64,000 nt of DNA from Ignavibacteriota bacterium (GTDB lineage Bacteria; Bacteroidota; Ignavibacteria; Ignavibacteriales; Melioribacteraceae), in the NCBI GenBank assembly GCA_002746605.1, contig PDPT01000037.1, positions 62,001 to 126,000 of the forward strand. Reading direction: 5' to 3'. This document shows, in pieces, positions 1 through 12,286 of the stretch. The notes below the pieces were generated by a model that was given only the letters and a program-made list of their open reading frames with translations, was not told the DNA's origin and made no database searches. The stretch's first letter is position 1. Each line of letters starts with the position of its first letter. Position numbers and translations under genes: made by a program.

Positions 1-1098
1 CATACCTACATTAATTGTAAAATGCGTAATAATTAACGCTGCGGTACCCATTACCACCATACTCCCGAATTTATTTTTTGTATGAGTTGCAATATAAATC
101 AATCTGCCTATAAGAATCAAAAAGAATGTAACAATCAAAACACTGCCTATAAAGCCAAATTCTTCTCCAATTACACAAAATATAAAATCCGTCCATTGTT
201 CAGGAATAAATCTTAATTGGGTTTGATTACCTTGCAAAAAACCTTTACCAAATAATCCACCACTGCCAATTGCAACCTTGGTTTGAAGAATATTATAGCC
301 TGCTCCTAGCGGATCAGCCATAGGGTTAACGAAAGTTTCAATTCTTTTTTGTTGATGAGGTTTTAAAAAATGCAATCCATAATCAAACAGATATGCAGCA
401 GAGAGATTTAACATCACGATTGCGGTATTAACAAAAAGATTTTTTTTGAAATAAAAAAGTAAAAGAATAATAATTATCATAGAAATTATAAATGCAGCGG
501 TACCAAACAGAGATGCAAAAACAACAAATATCGGAGAAAGGATAAAGAAAAACCAAAACAAATCCACACCGCTCCAAAAAAGAATTACAATGGTAATTAA
601 TACATAAACAATAGCTGTACCTAAATCCGGCTCTAAAAGAATTAATATTATAGGGATTAAGCTATAAATAAAAAGTAAAAATAAATCCTTAGGATTATTA
701 GGATTTTTTTGCTGAGGTGTTAAAAAATGTGCAAGGAAAAAGATAAATCCTATTTTTGCAAACTCAGATGGTTGAAAACCGAAACCTCCAAAACTAATCC
801 AACTCTTTGCTCCGTAAACTGTTTTCCCAAGAAACAGTACACTAAGTAATAGCAATATTGAAAAGAAATATGCCGGAACAGCAATTAGTCTGTAATTTTT
901 ATAAGGAATATAATATGCAACAAAAAAAAGAATAAGACTGATTACTGCAAAATAAGCTTGTTTATTAAAGTTACCTTGTGCAGTCGGATGATTATGAGTA
1001 GCACTATAAATTGCCATTAATCCGAAACCAATTAAAACAAGAACAGAGATAAAAATAGTAAACTCAAATCTATCCGATACTTTTTTAATTTGTTCCAT
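1..1098 (-). CDS. rodA: Rod shape-determining protein RodA (SEDS glycosyltransferase), 3' end cut by window
   Basis: Reading the minus strand from an ATG at 1098 gives an open frame of 366 codons that runs off the window start, so the last roughly 50 residues are missing; this gene is absent from the ORF track. The N-terminus (MEQIKKVSDRFEFTIF) is followed by repeated hydrophobic segments. Near the truncated end THFTINVGM matches the conserved SEDS 'NIGM' region. RodA polymerises lipid II glycan strands with PBP2 during cell elongation. It starts 2 bp after the mrdA stop, the classical mrdA-rodA order. FtsW is the paralogue alternative, but the PBP2/MreBCD context favours RodA. Confidence 0.93.
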   Translation of the reverse strand, partial: MEQIKKVSDRFEFTIFISVLVLIGFGLMAIYSATHNHPTAQGNFNKQAYFAVISLILFFVAYYIPYKNYRLIAVPAYFFSILLLLSVLFLGKTVYGAKSWISFGGFGFQPSEFAKIGFIFFLAHFLTPQQKNPNNPKDLFLLFIYSLIPIILILLEPDLGTAIVYVLITIVILFWSGVDLFWFFFILSPIFVVFASLFGTAAFIISMIIIILLLFYFKKNLFVNTAIVMLNLSAAYLFDYGLHFLKPHQQKRIETFVNPMADPLGAGYNILQTKVAIGSGGLFGKGFLQGNQTQLRFIPEQWTDFIFCVIGEEFGFIGSVLIVTFFLILIGRLIYIATHTKNKFGSMVVMGTAALIITHFTINVGM

Positions 1099-1100
1099 TA

Positions 1101-2897
1101 TTACTTTTCTCCTGAAGCAAGAATTAAATCATCATCTTCTTCCGAATTTTTAAGATAAGTTTCAATAACTTTTTGAGCAATTGGAGCAGCATAAGTACTT
1201 CCGAAACCTACATTTTCTACAATAACTGCTACAGCAATTTTAGGATTATCGTAAGGAGCAAAAGCAATAAATAAAGCATGATCTTTCCCGTGAGGATTTT
1301 GTGATGTCCCTGTTTTACCTGCAATTTTTAATTCGGGTATTTTCAAACGTTTTGCCGTGCCATTATCACCATGCACAACATCATACATACCTTTACGTAC
1401 TATATCAAAATTCCTTTCGGAAATGGGAACAATTACATCATCAAATCGAAATGGATGAAAAACGCCTGTGTTACCTTCCAAATAACCTTTACCGATATGG
1501 GGAACTTTAGTTTTTCCTTTGTTAGCGAGCAAAGCTGCATATTGTGCAAGTTGTAATGTTGTTACACTTATTTCGCCCTGCCCTATACCAAGACTTATCA
1601 AATAACCTTTTGTCCATTTCCCTTTACCGTAAATTCTATCGTAATAAGAAGAATTGGGAGCAATACCTTTGGAATCATCTAATAAATCAAAATTTGTATG
1701 TTTTCCAAAACCAAACATTGTAAGATATTTATGGAGCCTTTCTAACCCGATATCCAAAATGAGTTTATAATAAAAAGTATTGCAAGATTGTTCAATAGCT
1801 TTATTTACATTAGTTATATTATGATAGCCATGACACTTAAAGAATCTATTGCCAAATTGGAAACCGCCTTTACAATCTACACTTGTATAAGGAGAAATAA
1901 GTTTTTCTTCTAATCCAATGAGAGAAAAAAGCATTTTGAAAGTAGATCCGGGCGGATAAATAGCCTGCGAAGCTCTGTCAAATAAAGGTTTATCGGGATT
2001 TGAACGAAGTTCATTTAGCTTTTCACTTGATGTTACAGAAGCGAAATCTTCCAAATTATAATCCGGTGCACTTAGATATGCTAAAATTTCACCGGTACTC
2101 GGTTCAATTGCAACAAGCGATCCTGTGTAATTTTCAAATTCTTTTTCGGCCGCTTTCTGAGTTTCAGCATCAATAGTTAAAACTAAATCTTTTCCTTTAG
2201 TAGCTTCAACATCATTTACACCTTCAAGATATTTACCGATAGTTTTTCTGCGGGAATCAACAAGAATAAATTCAGATCCTTTTTTACCTTTAAGATATGT
2301 TTCATAAACTTTTTCTATACCTTTTATCCCAATAAAATCACCAAGTTCATATTCATCTTTATTTTTTTTTAGTTGTTTAGAATTTATTTCTCGTAAATAA
2401 CCAAATATATGAGAACCCTTTACATCAAAAGAATAATCACGCTGTAGATCAACAGTAATATTTATTCCTTTAAGTTTTTCGTTATTTTCTTCTAACCAAG
2501 CCATTTCTTCAAATTCAACATTGCGTTTAATAACCCGAGGTAAGTATTTGGAATAACCTCTGTTTTTAAACAGAATATTCTTAATTGAATTATCAGTTAA
2601 ATTCAATTTTTGTTCTACCAAGTTCTCGTATGTTGTGTCGTAAATTGCAGGTATTATCTGCATTGTGTAAGAAGGTTTATTACTTACAAGAATTTTGTAA
2701 TTCCTATCAAAAAAAATTCCTCTTGGTGCTTTTTGAACTATTTTTTTTATGGAGTTATTTTCGGATTTTGTTGAATAAGACTTATTTTCTATAATCTGCA
2801 TTTTAACAAGTTCTCCGAAAAAAACTATACCTATAACTACTATAAAAAAAATAATTATATTTTTTCTTAAATTAGATCCGAAAATTACATCACCCAA
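1101..2897 (-). CDS. mrdA: Penicillin-binding protein 2 (elongasome transpeptidase)
   Basis: A 598-residue class B PBP with a short cytoplasmic start, one membrane segment at about residues 13-31, a pedestal/dimerisation domain and a C-terminal transpeptidase domain. The catalytic motifs are all visible: SxxK in PGSTFK near residue 317, SxN as SCN near 371, and KTG in AGKTGTS near 528. It crosslinks peptidoglycan in the side wall, working with RodA and MreBCD. The start overlaps the end of mreD by 8 bp, which indicates translational coupling. Length and motif spacing are normal for the family. Confidence 0.96.
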   Translation of the reverse strand: MGDVIFGSNLRKNIIIFFIVVIGIVFFGELVKMQIIENKSYSTKSENNSIKKIVQKAPRGIFFDRNYKILVSNKPSYTMQIIPAIYDTTYENLVEQKLNLTDNSIKNILFKNRGYSKYLPRVIKRNVEFEEMAWLEENNEKLKGINITVDLQRDYSFDVKGSHIFGYLREINSKQLKKNKDEYELGDFIGIKGIEKVYETYLKGKKGSEFILVDSRRKTIGKYLEGVNDVEATKGKDLVLTIDAETQKAAEKEFENYTGSLVAIEPSTGEILAYLSAPDYNLEDFASVTSSEKLNELRSNPDKPLFDRASQAIYPPGSTFKMLFSLIGLEEKLISPYTSVDCKGGFQFGNRFFKCHGYHNITNVNKAIEQSCNTFYYKLILDIGLERLHKYLTMFGFGKHTNFDLLDDSKGIAPNSSYYDRIYGKGKWTKGYLISLGIGQGEISVTTLQLAQYAALLANKGKTKVPHIGKGYLEGNTGVFHPFRFDDVIVPISERNFDIVRKGMYDVVHGDNGTAKRLKIPELKIAGKTGTSQNPHGKDHALFIAFAPYDNPKIAVAVIVENVGFGSTYAAPIAQKVIETYLKNSEEDDDLILASGEK

Positions 2898-3393
2898 AAC
2901 TTTTATTCCTTTGATTAAATATTACAATCGGCAGTACAAACAGAGCTGTATAAAGTCCAGGTAAAATTCCTTGTTCAACAATTAAATGAGCTACGGTAAG
3001 TTTTATTTCAGAGGATATTATCAATAAATAGAAAAAAGAATTTACAGTAGCTGCTATAAAAACAACCAATAACAAATACATTGTTGATAAGTTTTGATCA
3101 ACTTTATTTTCATTGAAAAAATAACCTGTTATAAAACCACTTATTGTTTTTGCAAACATTGCACTTCCTAAAATTCCTCCGGAAATTAAATCAAATGTTA
3201 ACCCGGCTATTGCGCCGTAAATTGTACCGTTGAATTGTCCGTACTTTAAAGCAAAAATTACTACAAGTATTAACACAAGATCAGGAGTAATTGTTCCAAT
3301 TGCAAGAAGTGGAATAACTGATACTTGAATTATCGCCAGCATCAATAGTAATACGGCAAATATAATTATTTCATTTATCTTGGGTTTAATCAT
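2890..3393 (-). CDS. mreD: Rod shape-determining protein MreD
   Basis: A 167-residue, strongly hydrophobic protein with about five membrane segments, fitting the MreD family in size. It has little sequence signature of its own; the assignment rests on topology and on its place between mreC and mrdA. It overlaps mreC by 8 bp and mrdA by 8 bp. MreD is an integral membrane part of the elongasome that links the MreB filaments to the wall synthases. Confidence 0.9.
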   Translation of the reverse strand: MIKPKINEIIIFAVLLLMLAIIQVSVIPLLAIGTITPDLVLILVVIFALKYGQFNGTIYGAIAGLTFDLISGGILGSAMFAKTISGFITGYFFNENKVDQNLSTMYLLLVVFIAATVNSFFYLLIISSEIKLTVAHLIVEQGILPGLYTALFVLPIVIFNQRNKSFG

Positions 3394-4216
3394 TTAATAA
3401 GTTATGCTCAAGTTTAGTTAATTCTTTTTTATTTTTGGATTGCAGTACAATTACATTGCGTAAATTAGTAATATTTGCAAAAGGTTTAACAATCAAATTA
3501 CTTAGAACTCCTGATAAAGTTGTTTCCTTTTCTATTACAATACCAATGGGAATTGAAGGTGGCAATATAGAACTGATTTCGGAAACTACAATTCTATCAC
3601 CAATTTGAACATCGTAAGTTGTAGGAACATTTTTTATCACCAAATTTTTTCCGTCCCAATTTAAGATACCGTCCACATTACTTCTTTGATCTTTAACAAC
3701 AACTTTAAATAAACTATTTTCGTATGTTCTAACAGATGCATAATTATTGGATACTTCCAGAACTATTCCAACCAAACCTTTATCTGCAATGATAGGCATG
3801 CCGGTTTCAACGGAATCGCTTTTCCCTTTTGAAATTATAAAATATCCGTTTATTTTGGATACAAGACGAGAAACTATTTTAGCAGTAATCAGATTATAAT
3901 TTGTTGAATCTCTAAATTTAAGATAATTATTTAAGTTATTATTTTCTAATGCAAAATTTCTAAACTTATTTACTTCCAGCATTAATTCGGCATTTCTTTT
4001 TTCAAGGCTCTCAATATACTCTGTATCTTTAAACAAAGATGAAAAATTTGTAACAGATGAATTAATTGCAGCAAAAATGCCCAGTGAATATAATCTTATA
4101 TTCCTTACTTTTAGATTTTGATTGAAAGTTATAAGAATAAGACTTAAAATAACAAAAAAAACTAAAACAAAATATTCTTTATTCTTTAATAAAAAATATC
4201 TTATATAACGAAACAT
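3386..4216 (-). CDS. mreC: Rod shape-determining protein MreC
   Basis: 276 residues: a short cytoplasmic tail, one membrane helix at about residues 14-32, a periplasmic coiled coil at roughly 60-95 (SLEKRNAELMLEVNKFR), then the beta-rich MreC core containing IADKGLVGIVLEV. MreC is the periplasmic scaffold that activates PBP2/RodA. Its start codon overlaps the mreB stop by one base, and its end overlaps mreD. Confidence 0.95.
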   Translation of the reverse strand: MFRYIRYFLLKNKEYFVLVFFVILSLILITFNQNLKVRNIRLYSLGIFAAINSSVTNFSSLFKDTEYIESLEKRNAELMLEVNKFRNFALENNNLNNYLKFRDSTNYNLITAKIVSRLVSKINGYFIISKGKSDSVETGMPIIADKGLVGIVLEVSNNYASVRTYENSLFKVVVKDQRSNVDGILNWDGKNLVIKNVPTTYDVQIGDRIVVSEISSILPPSIPIGIVIEKETTLSGVLSNLIVKPFANITNLRNVIVLQSKNKKELTKLEHNLLND

Positions 4217-5241
4217 TAGTAACTTCTTTTACGAATAAAAACTTGAGAAAATTTATTCATATTTTCAATTGCTTTACCTGCTCCGTTTACCACTGCTGTT
4301 AAAGGATTTTCTGCAATGTGAACAGGAAGACTTGTTTCCATTTTAATTCTTTGGTCTAAACCTTTTAACAAAGCTCCACCGCCTGTTATTATAAGACCTC
4401 TATCTAAAATATCTGCTGATAGTTCAGGTGGTGTTCTTTCAAGAGTCTGCTTTACGCCTTCAACAATTTGAGTAATATTTTCGTTCAACGCATCTCTTAT
4501 TTCTACTGAACTTACTTCAACTGTTTTAGGAATTCCACCGACAAGGTCTCTTCCTTTAACTTCGATTGTAATTTCTTCTTCTAACGGAACAGCCGAACCG
4601 ACTTCGCACTTAATTGTTTCTCCGGTTCTTTCACCAATAAGCAGATTGTAGTTCTTCTTAAAAAATTGTATAATTGCATTATTCATTTCATCACCGGCAA
4701 CTCTTAATGATTCTTCGTTCACAATTCCGTATAAAGCAATTATAGCAATCTCAGTTGTTCCACCGCCGATATCCAAGATCATATTACCAACTGGAGCACT
4801 AACATCAATCCCAACACCAATTGCAGCAGCCATTGGTTCGGCAATTAAGTGAACCTCTTTAGCACCCGCATGCTCGGCACTATCTCTTACGGCTCTCTTT
4901 TCAACTTCCGTAACTCCGCTGGGAACAGCTACAACAACTCTTCTACTGGAAAATGCACCGCGATTTACTTTTTTAATAAATGCTCTAATCATTCCTTCGG
5001 CAATTTCAAAATCAGCAATAACACCATCTCGCATTGGTCTGGAAACTCTTATTTGCTTATGTTCCCTACCCTGCATTTCTTTTGCTTTATTTCCAAGTGC
5101 AATTATTTTTTTTGTATTTCTATCGAATGCAACTATTGACGGTTCATTAAGTACAATTCCTTTACCTTTAAGGTAAATAACCGTATTAGCCGTACCAAGA
5201 TCAATTGCTATATCGGTTGATAAAAAATCTAAAAATCCCAT
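4216..5241 (-). CDS. mreB: Rod shape-determining protein MreB (bacterial actin)
   Basis: A 341-residue actin-fold ATPase of standard length. The N-terminal phosphate-1 motif is IDLGTANTVIY, and the phosphate-2 region is MILDIGGGTTEIAI at about 155-168. The C-terminal adenosine motif reads ITGGGALLKGLD. MreB forms membrane-bound filaments that orient side-wall synthesis. Unusually, it lies only 8 bp after the stop of purH, so it is probably co-transcribed with purine genes. Confidence 0.98.
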   Translation of the reverse strand: MGFLDFLSTDIAIDLGTANTVIYLKGKGIVLNEPSIVAFDRNTKKIIALGNKAKEMQGREHKQIRVSRPMRDGVIADFEIAEGMIRAFIKKVNRGAFSSRRVVVAVPSGVTEVEKRAVRDSAEHAGAKEVHLIAEPMAAAIGVGIDVSAPVGNMILDIGGGTTEIAIIALYGIVNEESLRVAGDEMNNAIIQFFKKNYNLLIGERTGETIKCEVGSAVPLEEEITIEVKGRDLVGGIPKTVEVSSVEIRDALNENITQIVEGVKQTLERTPPELSADILDRGLIITGGGALLKGLDQRIKMETSLPVHIAENPLTAVVNGAGKAIENMNKFSQVFIRKRSY

Positions 5242-5249
5242 ATTTCCCC

Positions 5250-6764
5250 TTAATGTTTAAAATTTCTGATACCGGTAAATATCATAGAGATATTTTTTTT
5301 ATTTGCAGCTTCAATAACTTCATCATCCCTTACAGAACCACCAGGCTGAACAATGGATGTTATTCCACTATCGGCAATTTCTTCTACACCATCAGCAAAC
5401 GGAAAAAACGCATCGGAAGCAGCGACTGAATTAGTTAAATCATGTCCGTGTTGTTTGGCTTTACTTACTGCAATTCTTGATGAATCAATACGGGACATTT
5501 GTCCTGCACCAACACCAATAACTTTTTTATCTTTGCAAAGAACAATTGCATTAGATTTTATATGTTTGCAGATGGTCCAAGCAAATTTTAAGTTATCTAA
5601 TTCATCATCGGTAACTTTTTTATTTGTTACAACTTTGTAATTGTCAGGAAAAACTGAATTATCAGCTTCTTGCGAAATTATTCCGCCTGCAATTTTTTTA
5701 ATCTGTATCTTAGAATCGGTATCTTTTTTAATCTTTTGAATAATTCTTCTATTCTTCTTTTTTCTTAAAACTTCCAGTGCACCTCTAGAAAAAGCAGGTG
5801 CAACAATAACTTCAGTAAAAATTTCATTAAGCTTTTTAGCTGTTTCAGTATTAAGCTCACAATTAAAAGCTACAATTCCTCCAAAGGCAGAAACCGGATC
5901 ACCCGAAAGTGCCTTTTCGTAAGCCTCCAAAACATTGTTTCCAATTGCAGTTCCGCAAGGATTGGTGTGCTTTATAATTGCACATGCTATTTCGGTAAAT
6001 TCTTCTACAATTTCGTTAGCTGCAACAAGATCAATTATGTTGTTATACGATAATTCTTTACCATGCAAAAGTTTGAAGTAATCATAAAAGTTACCGTACA
6101 AAAAAGCTTTTTGATGAGGATTTTCACCATATCGTAATTCATTCTGTAATTCGTAATTAATTCTTACGGTTTTATTTTTATTTAATAAATCTTTTTCAAA
6201 GTAATCAGCTATAAGTCTATCGTAATTTGCCGTATGCGAATATGCTTCGGCTGCAAGTTGTAGATTATAATTTTCATCAATTTTATTTTCGCTTAATGCT
6301 TTAAGGAAATCATTGTACTGCTCAGGATTTGTAAGAACTGAAGAGTGTTTATAATTTTTAGCTGCGGCACGTATTAAAGAAGGTCCACCAATATCTATAT
6401 TTTCAATTTTAGTTTGATTATCAACATCTTCTTTTACAACAACTTCAGCAAACGGATAAAGATTAACACAAACAATATCAATTGGTGATATTTTATTGTT
6501 GTTTGCCTCAAGAATATCGTTTTTATTATTTCTTCTAAAAAGTATTCCCCCAAAAACTTTGGGATGAAGTGTTTTAACTCTTCCAGAAAATATTTCCGGA
6601 AAGTTTGTATAATTTGAAATTTCTATTGTATCGATTCCTGCATCAATAAGTACTTTAGAAGTATTTCCAGTCGCTAAAATACTATAATTATTTTCAATCA
6701 GCCCTTTAGCAAATTGAACAATATTAGTTTTATTCGATACACTAAGTAATGCAAATTTTTTCAA
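5250..6764 (-). CDS. purH: Bifunctional AICAR formyltransferase / IMP cyclohydrolase
   Basis: A 504-residue enzyme for the last two steps of IMP synthesis. Residues 1 to about 130 form the MGS-like IMP cyclohydrolase domain (LLSVSNKTNIVQFAKGL). The rest is the AICAR formyltransferase domain, with the conserved RYGENPHQ and the catalytic KHTNPCG at about 264-270. It sits 8 bp after purN and 8 bp before mreB, so purN-purH-mreBCD-mrdA-rodA looks like one transcription unit. Confidence 0.98.
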   Translation of the reverse strand: MKKFALLSVSNKTNIVQFAKGLIENNYSILATGNTSKVLIDAGIDTIEISNYTNFPEIFSGRVKTLHPKVFGGILFRRNNKNDILEANNNKISPIDIVCVNLYPFAEVVVKEDVDNQTKIENIDIGGPSLIRAAAKNYKHSSVLTNPEQYNDFLKALSENKIDENYNLQLAAEAYSHTANYDRLIADYFEKDLLNKNKTVRINYELQNELRYGENPHQKAFLYGNFYDYFKLLHGKELSYNNIIDLVAANEIVEEFTEIACAIIKHTNPCGTAIGNNVLEAYEKALSGDPVSAFGGIVAFNCELNTETAKKLNEIFTEVIVAPAFSRGALEVLRKKKNRRIIQKIKKDTDSKIQIKKIAGGIISQEADNSVFPDNYKVVTNKKVTDDELDNLKFAWTICKHIKSNAIVLCKDKKVIGVGAGQMSRIDSSRIAVSKAKQHGHDLTNSVAASDAFFPFADGVEEIADSGITSIVQPGGSVRDDEVIEAANKKNISMIFTGIRNFKH

Positions 6765-6772
6765 TTAAAACC

Positions 6773-7390
6773 TCAAATAACAATAACTCTATTTTTTATT
6801 ATTATTATTTTATTTTCTACAAATTTTTTAACAACTTTCGGCAGCAAGTTATGTTCAATTTTCAAGACCTTTTCAGCAATCTCTTCCGGTGATGCAACAT
6901 CAGAAATATCTACTGCTTCTTGAGCAATAATAATTCCGTTATCATAAACTTCATCAACAAAATGAATAGTTGCTCCGCTTACTTTACAAGCTGCCTCAAA
7001 TACAGCTTTGTGAACATGGCTGCCATACATTCCTTTGCCTCCAAATGAAGGAAGCAACGCTGGATGTATATTAATTATTTTTTGTTTAAACTTGTTAACA
7101 AAAGCTTCGGATATTTTTTTTAAAAAACCAGCAAGTACAATTAAATCTATATTTTCTTTTTGGAAAATTTTTGCCAGTTGGTCAAAATCCCAAAACTCAT
7201 TGCCTTGCGATTTATCACCAAGCAAGTAAGTTTTTATTTTTTTTTCTTTTGCAAAATCTATGGCTTTACAACTTTTATTATTACTAACAACTCCCAAAAT
7301 TTCTGCTTTTATAATTCCTGCTTCAATTTGTGAATAAATTGCTTTAAAGTTTGAGCCTCTGCCCGAAACAAATACTATTATCTTAAACAT
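6773..7390 (-). CDS. purN: Phosphoribosylglycinamide formyltransferase
   Basis: A 205-residue protein of the 10-formyl-THF-dependent GAR transformylase family. It has the N-terminal phosphate-binding SGRGSNFKA, the catalytic NIHPALLPSF (Asn and His), and the downstream Asp in HFVDEVYDNG. It catalyses the third step of purine synthesis. Its partner purH follows after 8 bp, and purC and purD lie elsewhere in the window. A 77 bp AT-rich gap separates it from the upstream TPR gene. Confidence 0.96.
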   Translation of the reverse strand: MFKIIVFVSGRGSNFKAIYSQIEAGIIKAEILGVVSNNKSCKAIDFAKEKKIKTYLLGDKSQGNEFWDFDQLAKIFQKENIDLIVLAGFLKKISEAFVNKFKQKIINIHPALLPSFGGKGMYGSHVHKAVFEAACKVSGATIHFVDEVYDNGIIIAQEAVDISDVASPEEIAEKVLKIEHNLLPKVVKKFVENKIIIIKNRVIVI

Positions 7391-7467
7391 TAACTTTATT
7401 TAAACTAAACATTAAATTTATTTATTAATTATTAAACAATCAATTTAAGATTAATTTTGAGTATAGC

Positions 7468-10643
<3,176 letters not shown>

Positions 10644-10827
10644 TTATGTTAGAAAAAATATAGAATGGCATTAAAGATATAAATTTTTGATTGCTTTTTA
10701 AAATTACTTTAGGATTTATTAATTAAGTTTTTGTAATTTTTTGCATAATTATTACTAACTTTAGTAAAAACGTTTAATATTTGGGACTGTAATAAAATCT
10801 GTTTTTATTACAGTCATAAAAAAATCA

Positions 10828-11172
10828 TCAAATGAATTCAAAGAAATTTTTCCTATTTACTGCATGCTCCTCTTTGGGACTATATCGCCCTAAAAATGAA
10901 TTAGGAAATTTCACTTTTTGATTGGAACTATATTTAATTTCATAAGCGTAATAATCACCATTTTGTTTTAATATTAAATCAATTTCCGAACGAGTTTTAG
11001 AATGCCAGAAAAATATTTCATCTTTAGTTGCATCAGAATATGATTGTTTTTTTACAAACTCACTAACAATAAAATTTTCCCACAAAGCTCCTTTATCAAT
11101 TCTATCTTCTATCGGTTGAAAATTATTAATTAAAGCATTCCTTATACCATTATCATAAAAATATATTTCTCT
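10828..11172 (-). pseudogene. 5'-truncated remnant of a DUF4143-type AAA+ ATPase
   Basis: The ORF track shows only 85 residues from a TTG. The frame in fact stays open upstream to an in-frame TAA at 11173-11175. The extra residues REIYFYDNGIRNALINNF fit the conserved start of the DUF4143 domain (usually KIYFYDNGIRNAL). The C-terminal part is intact: nuclease-like EIDLILKQNGDYYAYEIKYS and the NRKNFFEFI end. Full-length relatives are roughly 380-400 residues with an N-terminal AAA+ ATPase, which is wholly missing here. The unrelated sequence beyond the stop suggests an old deletion or insertion breakpoint. These genes are common, often mobile accessory genes. Confidence 0.8.
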
Positions 11173-11427
11173 TTACTCAAGTAAATCAATAACGTAAATC
11201 CCAAAATGTGAATAATTGCATATTCACTAATTCTTATTTGTTTAGTAAGTATAAGCCTATCTTTCTTCTTGATTTAATTATTGAACTACGAGTTGAAGAC
11301 GTGCGATTATTTCTTGTTTAAGTTTTAGTAATAATATATCTTTATTCCATAAAAAATTAAATTAAGACAACTTGTTCTAATTATTTGATGATCATATTTG
11401 TGCCATGTCGAATTATAATTTAAGATA
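11173..11427. other. Non-coding gap between the ATPase remnant and ccmC
   Basis: 255 bp of AT-rich sequence. I see no open frame with family resemblance, no terminator hairpin and no remnant of ccmB, the gene that often precedes ccmC. The ccm promoter should lie near its right end. The left end is the probable breakpoint of the pseudogene. Confidence 0.4.
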
Positions 11428-12126
11428 ATGATATATAAAACTATTTTATTTATTTTACTAACTGTTCTCATTATTGCGGGAATATCGTTACCAATTGTTC
11501 CAAGTCCATCGGCTTGGTACGAAATTCCTAATATTCCGGGTTTAGAAGAAAAAGCAAAAATAATTTTCTTTCATGTACCGACCGCATGGCTTTCAGTAAT
11601 TGCTTTTTTAATGGCAATGATTTACGGTATTAAATATTTGAAAAATCAAAATCAGGATGATGATGCAAAATCAAGTGCTGCATTACAACTCGGAATGATT
11701 TTTACAATACTTGCAACAGTAACAGGTTCAATTTGGGCTAAGTTTACATGGGGAGCTTTTTGGCATTGGGATCCCAGGGAAACGAGCATTTTTATTTTGT
11801 TACTAATTTACGGTTCACTATTTGCCCTTCGCTCTGCAATTGAAAATCCCGATAAAAGAGCAAAGCTTTCTGCAGTTTATTCAATTATTGCGTTCTTAAC
11901 CGTTCCATTTTTTATTTTTATAATGCCAAGAATAATGACAGGACTACATCCCGGTTCGGCAAACGATGATAATTTAGGTCCGGTTGTTGATTTTAAGATG
12001 AATGAAACAATGCAAATAATTTTTTATTTATCATTAATTGCATTTACAATGTTATACTTTTGGATGTGGCGTATAGGATACAAATCAATTATTATTAAAG
12101 ATAAAGTATTAAAAAAATATATTTAG
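11428..12126 (+). CDS. ccmC: Cytochrome c maturation haem-handling protein CcmC
   Basis: A 232-residue polytopic membrane protein with six predicted helices. It carries the tryptophan-rich haem-handling motif WGAFWHWDPRETS at about 109-121 and conserved His residues in loops (FFHVPTAW and GLHPGSANDD). CcmC loads haem onto CcmE in system I cytochrome c biogenesis. CcsA of system II is the alternative, but the size and the downstream ccmD, ccmE and ccmF decide for CcmC. Substrates in this window would include the pentaheme ActA. Confidence 0.93.
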   Translation: MIYKTILFILLTVLIIAGISLPIVPSPSAWYEIPNIPGLEEKAKIIFFHVPTAWLSVIAFLMAMIYGIKYLKNQNQDDDAKSSAALQLGMIFTILATVTGSIWAKFTWGAFWHWDPRETSIFILLLIYGSLFALRSAIENPDKRAKLSAVYSIIAFLTVPFFIFIMPRIMTGLHPGSANDDNLGPVVDFKMNETMQIIFYLSLIAFTMLYFWMWRIGYKSIIIKDKVLKKYI

Positions 12127-12136
12127 AGGGAAATTT

Positions 12137-12280
12137 TTGGAAGGATTATTATCGTTTTTAGAAAATAACTCACTATACATAGTTTTATTTATTGTTTTAA
12201 CTATTTGGGTGGGATTATTTGTTTATTTGAATAGTTTAGACAAACGTTTGAAAGATATAGAGAAAGAAATCAAGGAATAA
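12137..12280 (+). CDS. ccmD: Small CcmD-like membrane protein (too short for ORF track)
   Basis: A 47-residue frame beginning with TTG at 12137, preceded by AGAGGGAAA as a plausible ribosome-binding site. It encodes one membrane helix (LYIVLFIVLTIWVGLFVYL) followed by a charged, helical C-terminus (KRLKDIEKEIKE). Size, topology and position between ccmC and ccmE fit CcmD, which stabilises the CcmC-haem-CcmE complex and helps release holo-CcmE. CcmD sequences are poorly conserved, so the call rests on context. It ends 6 bp before ccmE. Confidence 0.8.
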   Translation: MEGLLSFLENNSLYIVLFIVLTIWVGLFVYLNSLDKRLKDIEKEIKE

Positions 12281-12286
12281 ATTAAA

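Noticed and set aside
11173-11427. Possible transposase or ccmB remnant
   Set aside because: No frame with recognisable motifs was found on either strand; the sequence is too AT-rich and broken to support a call.
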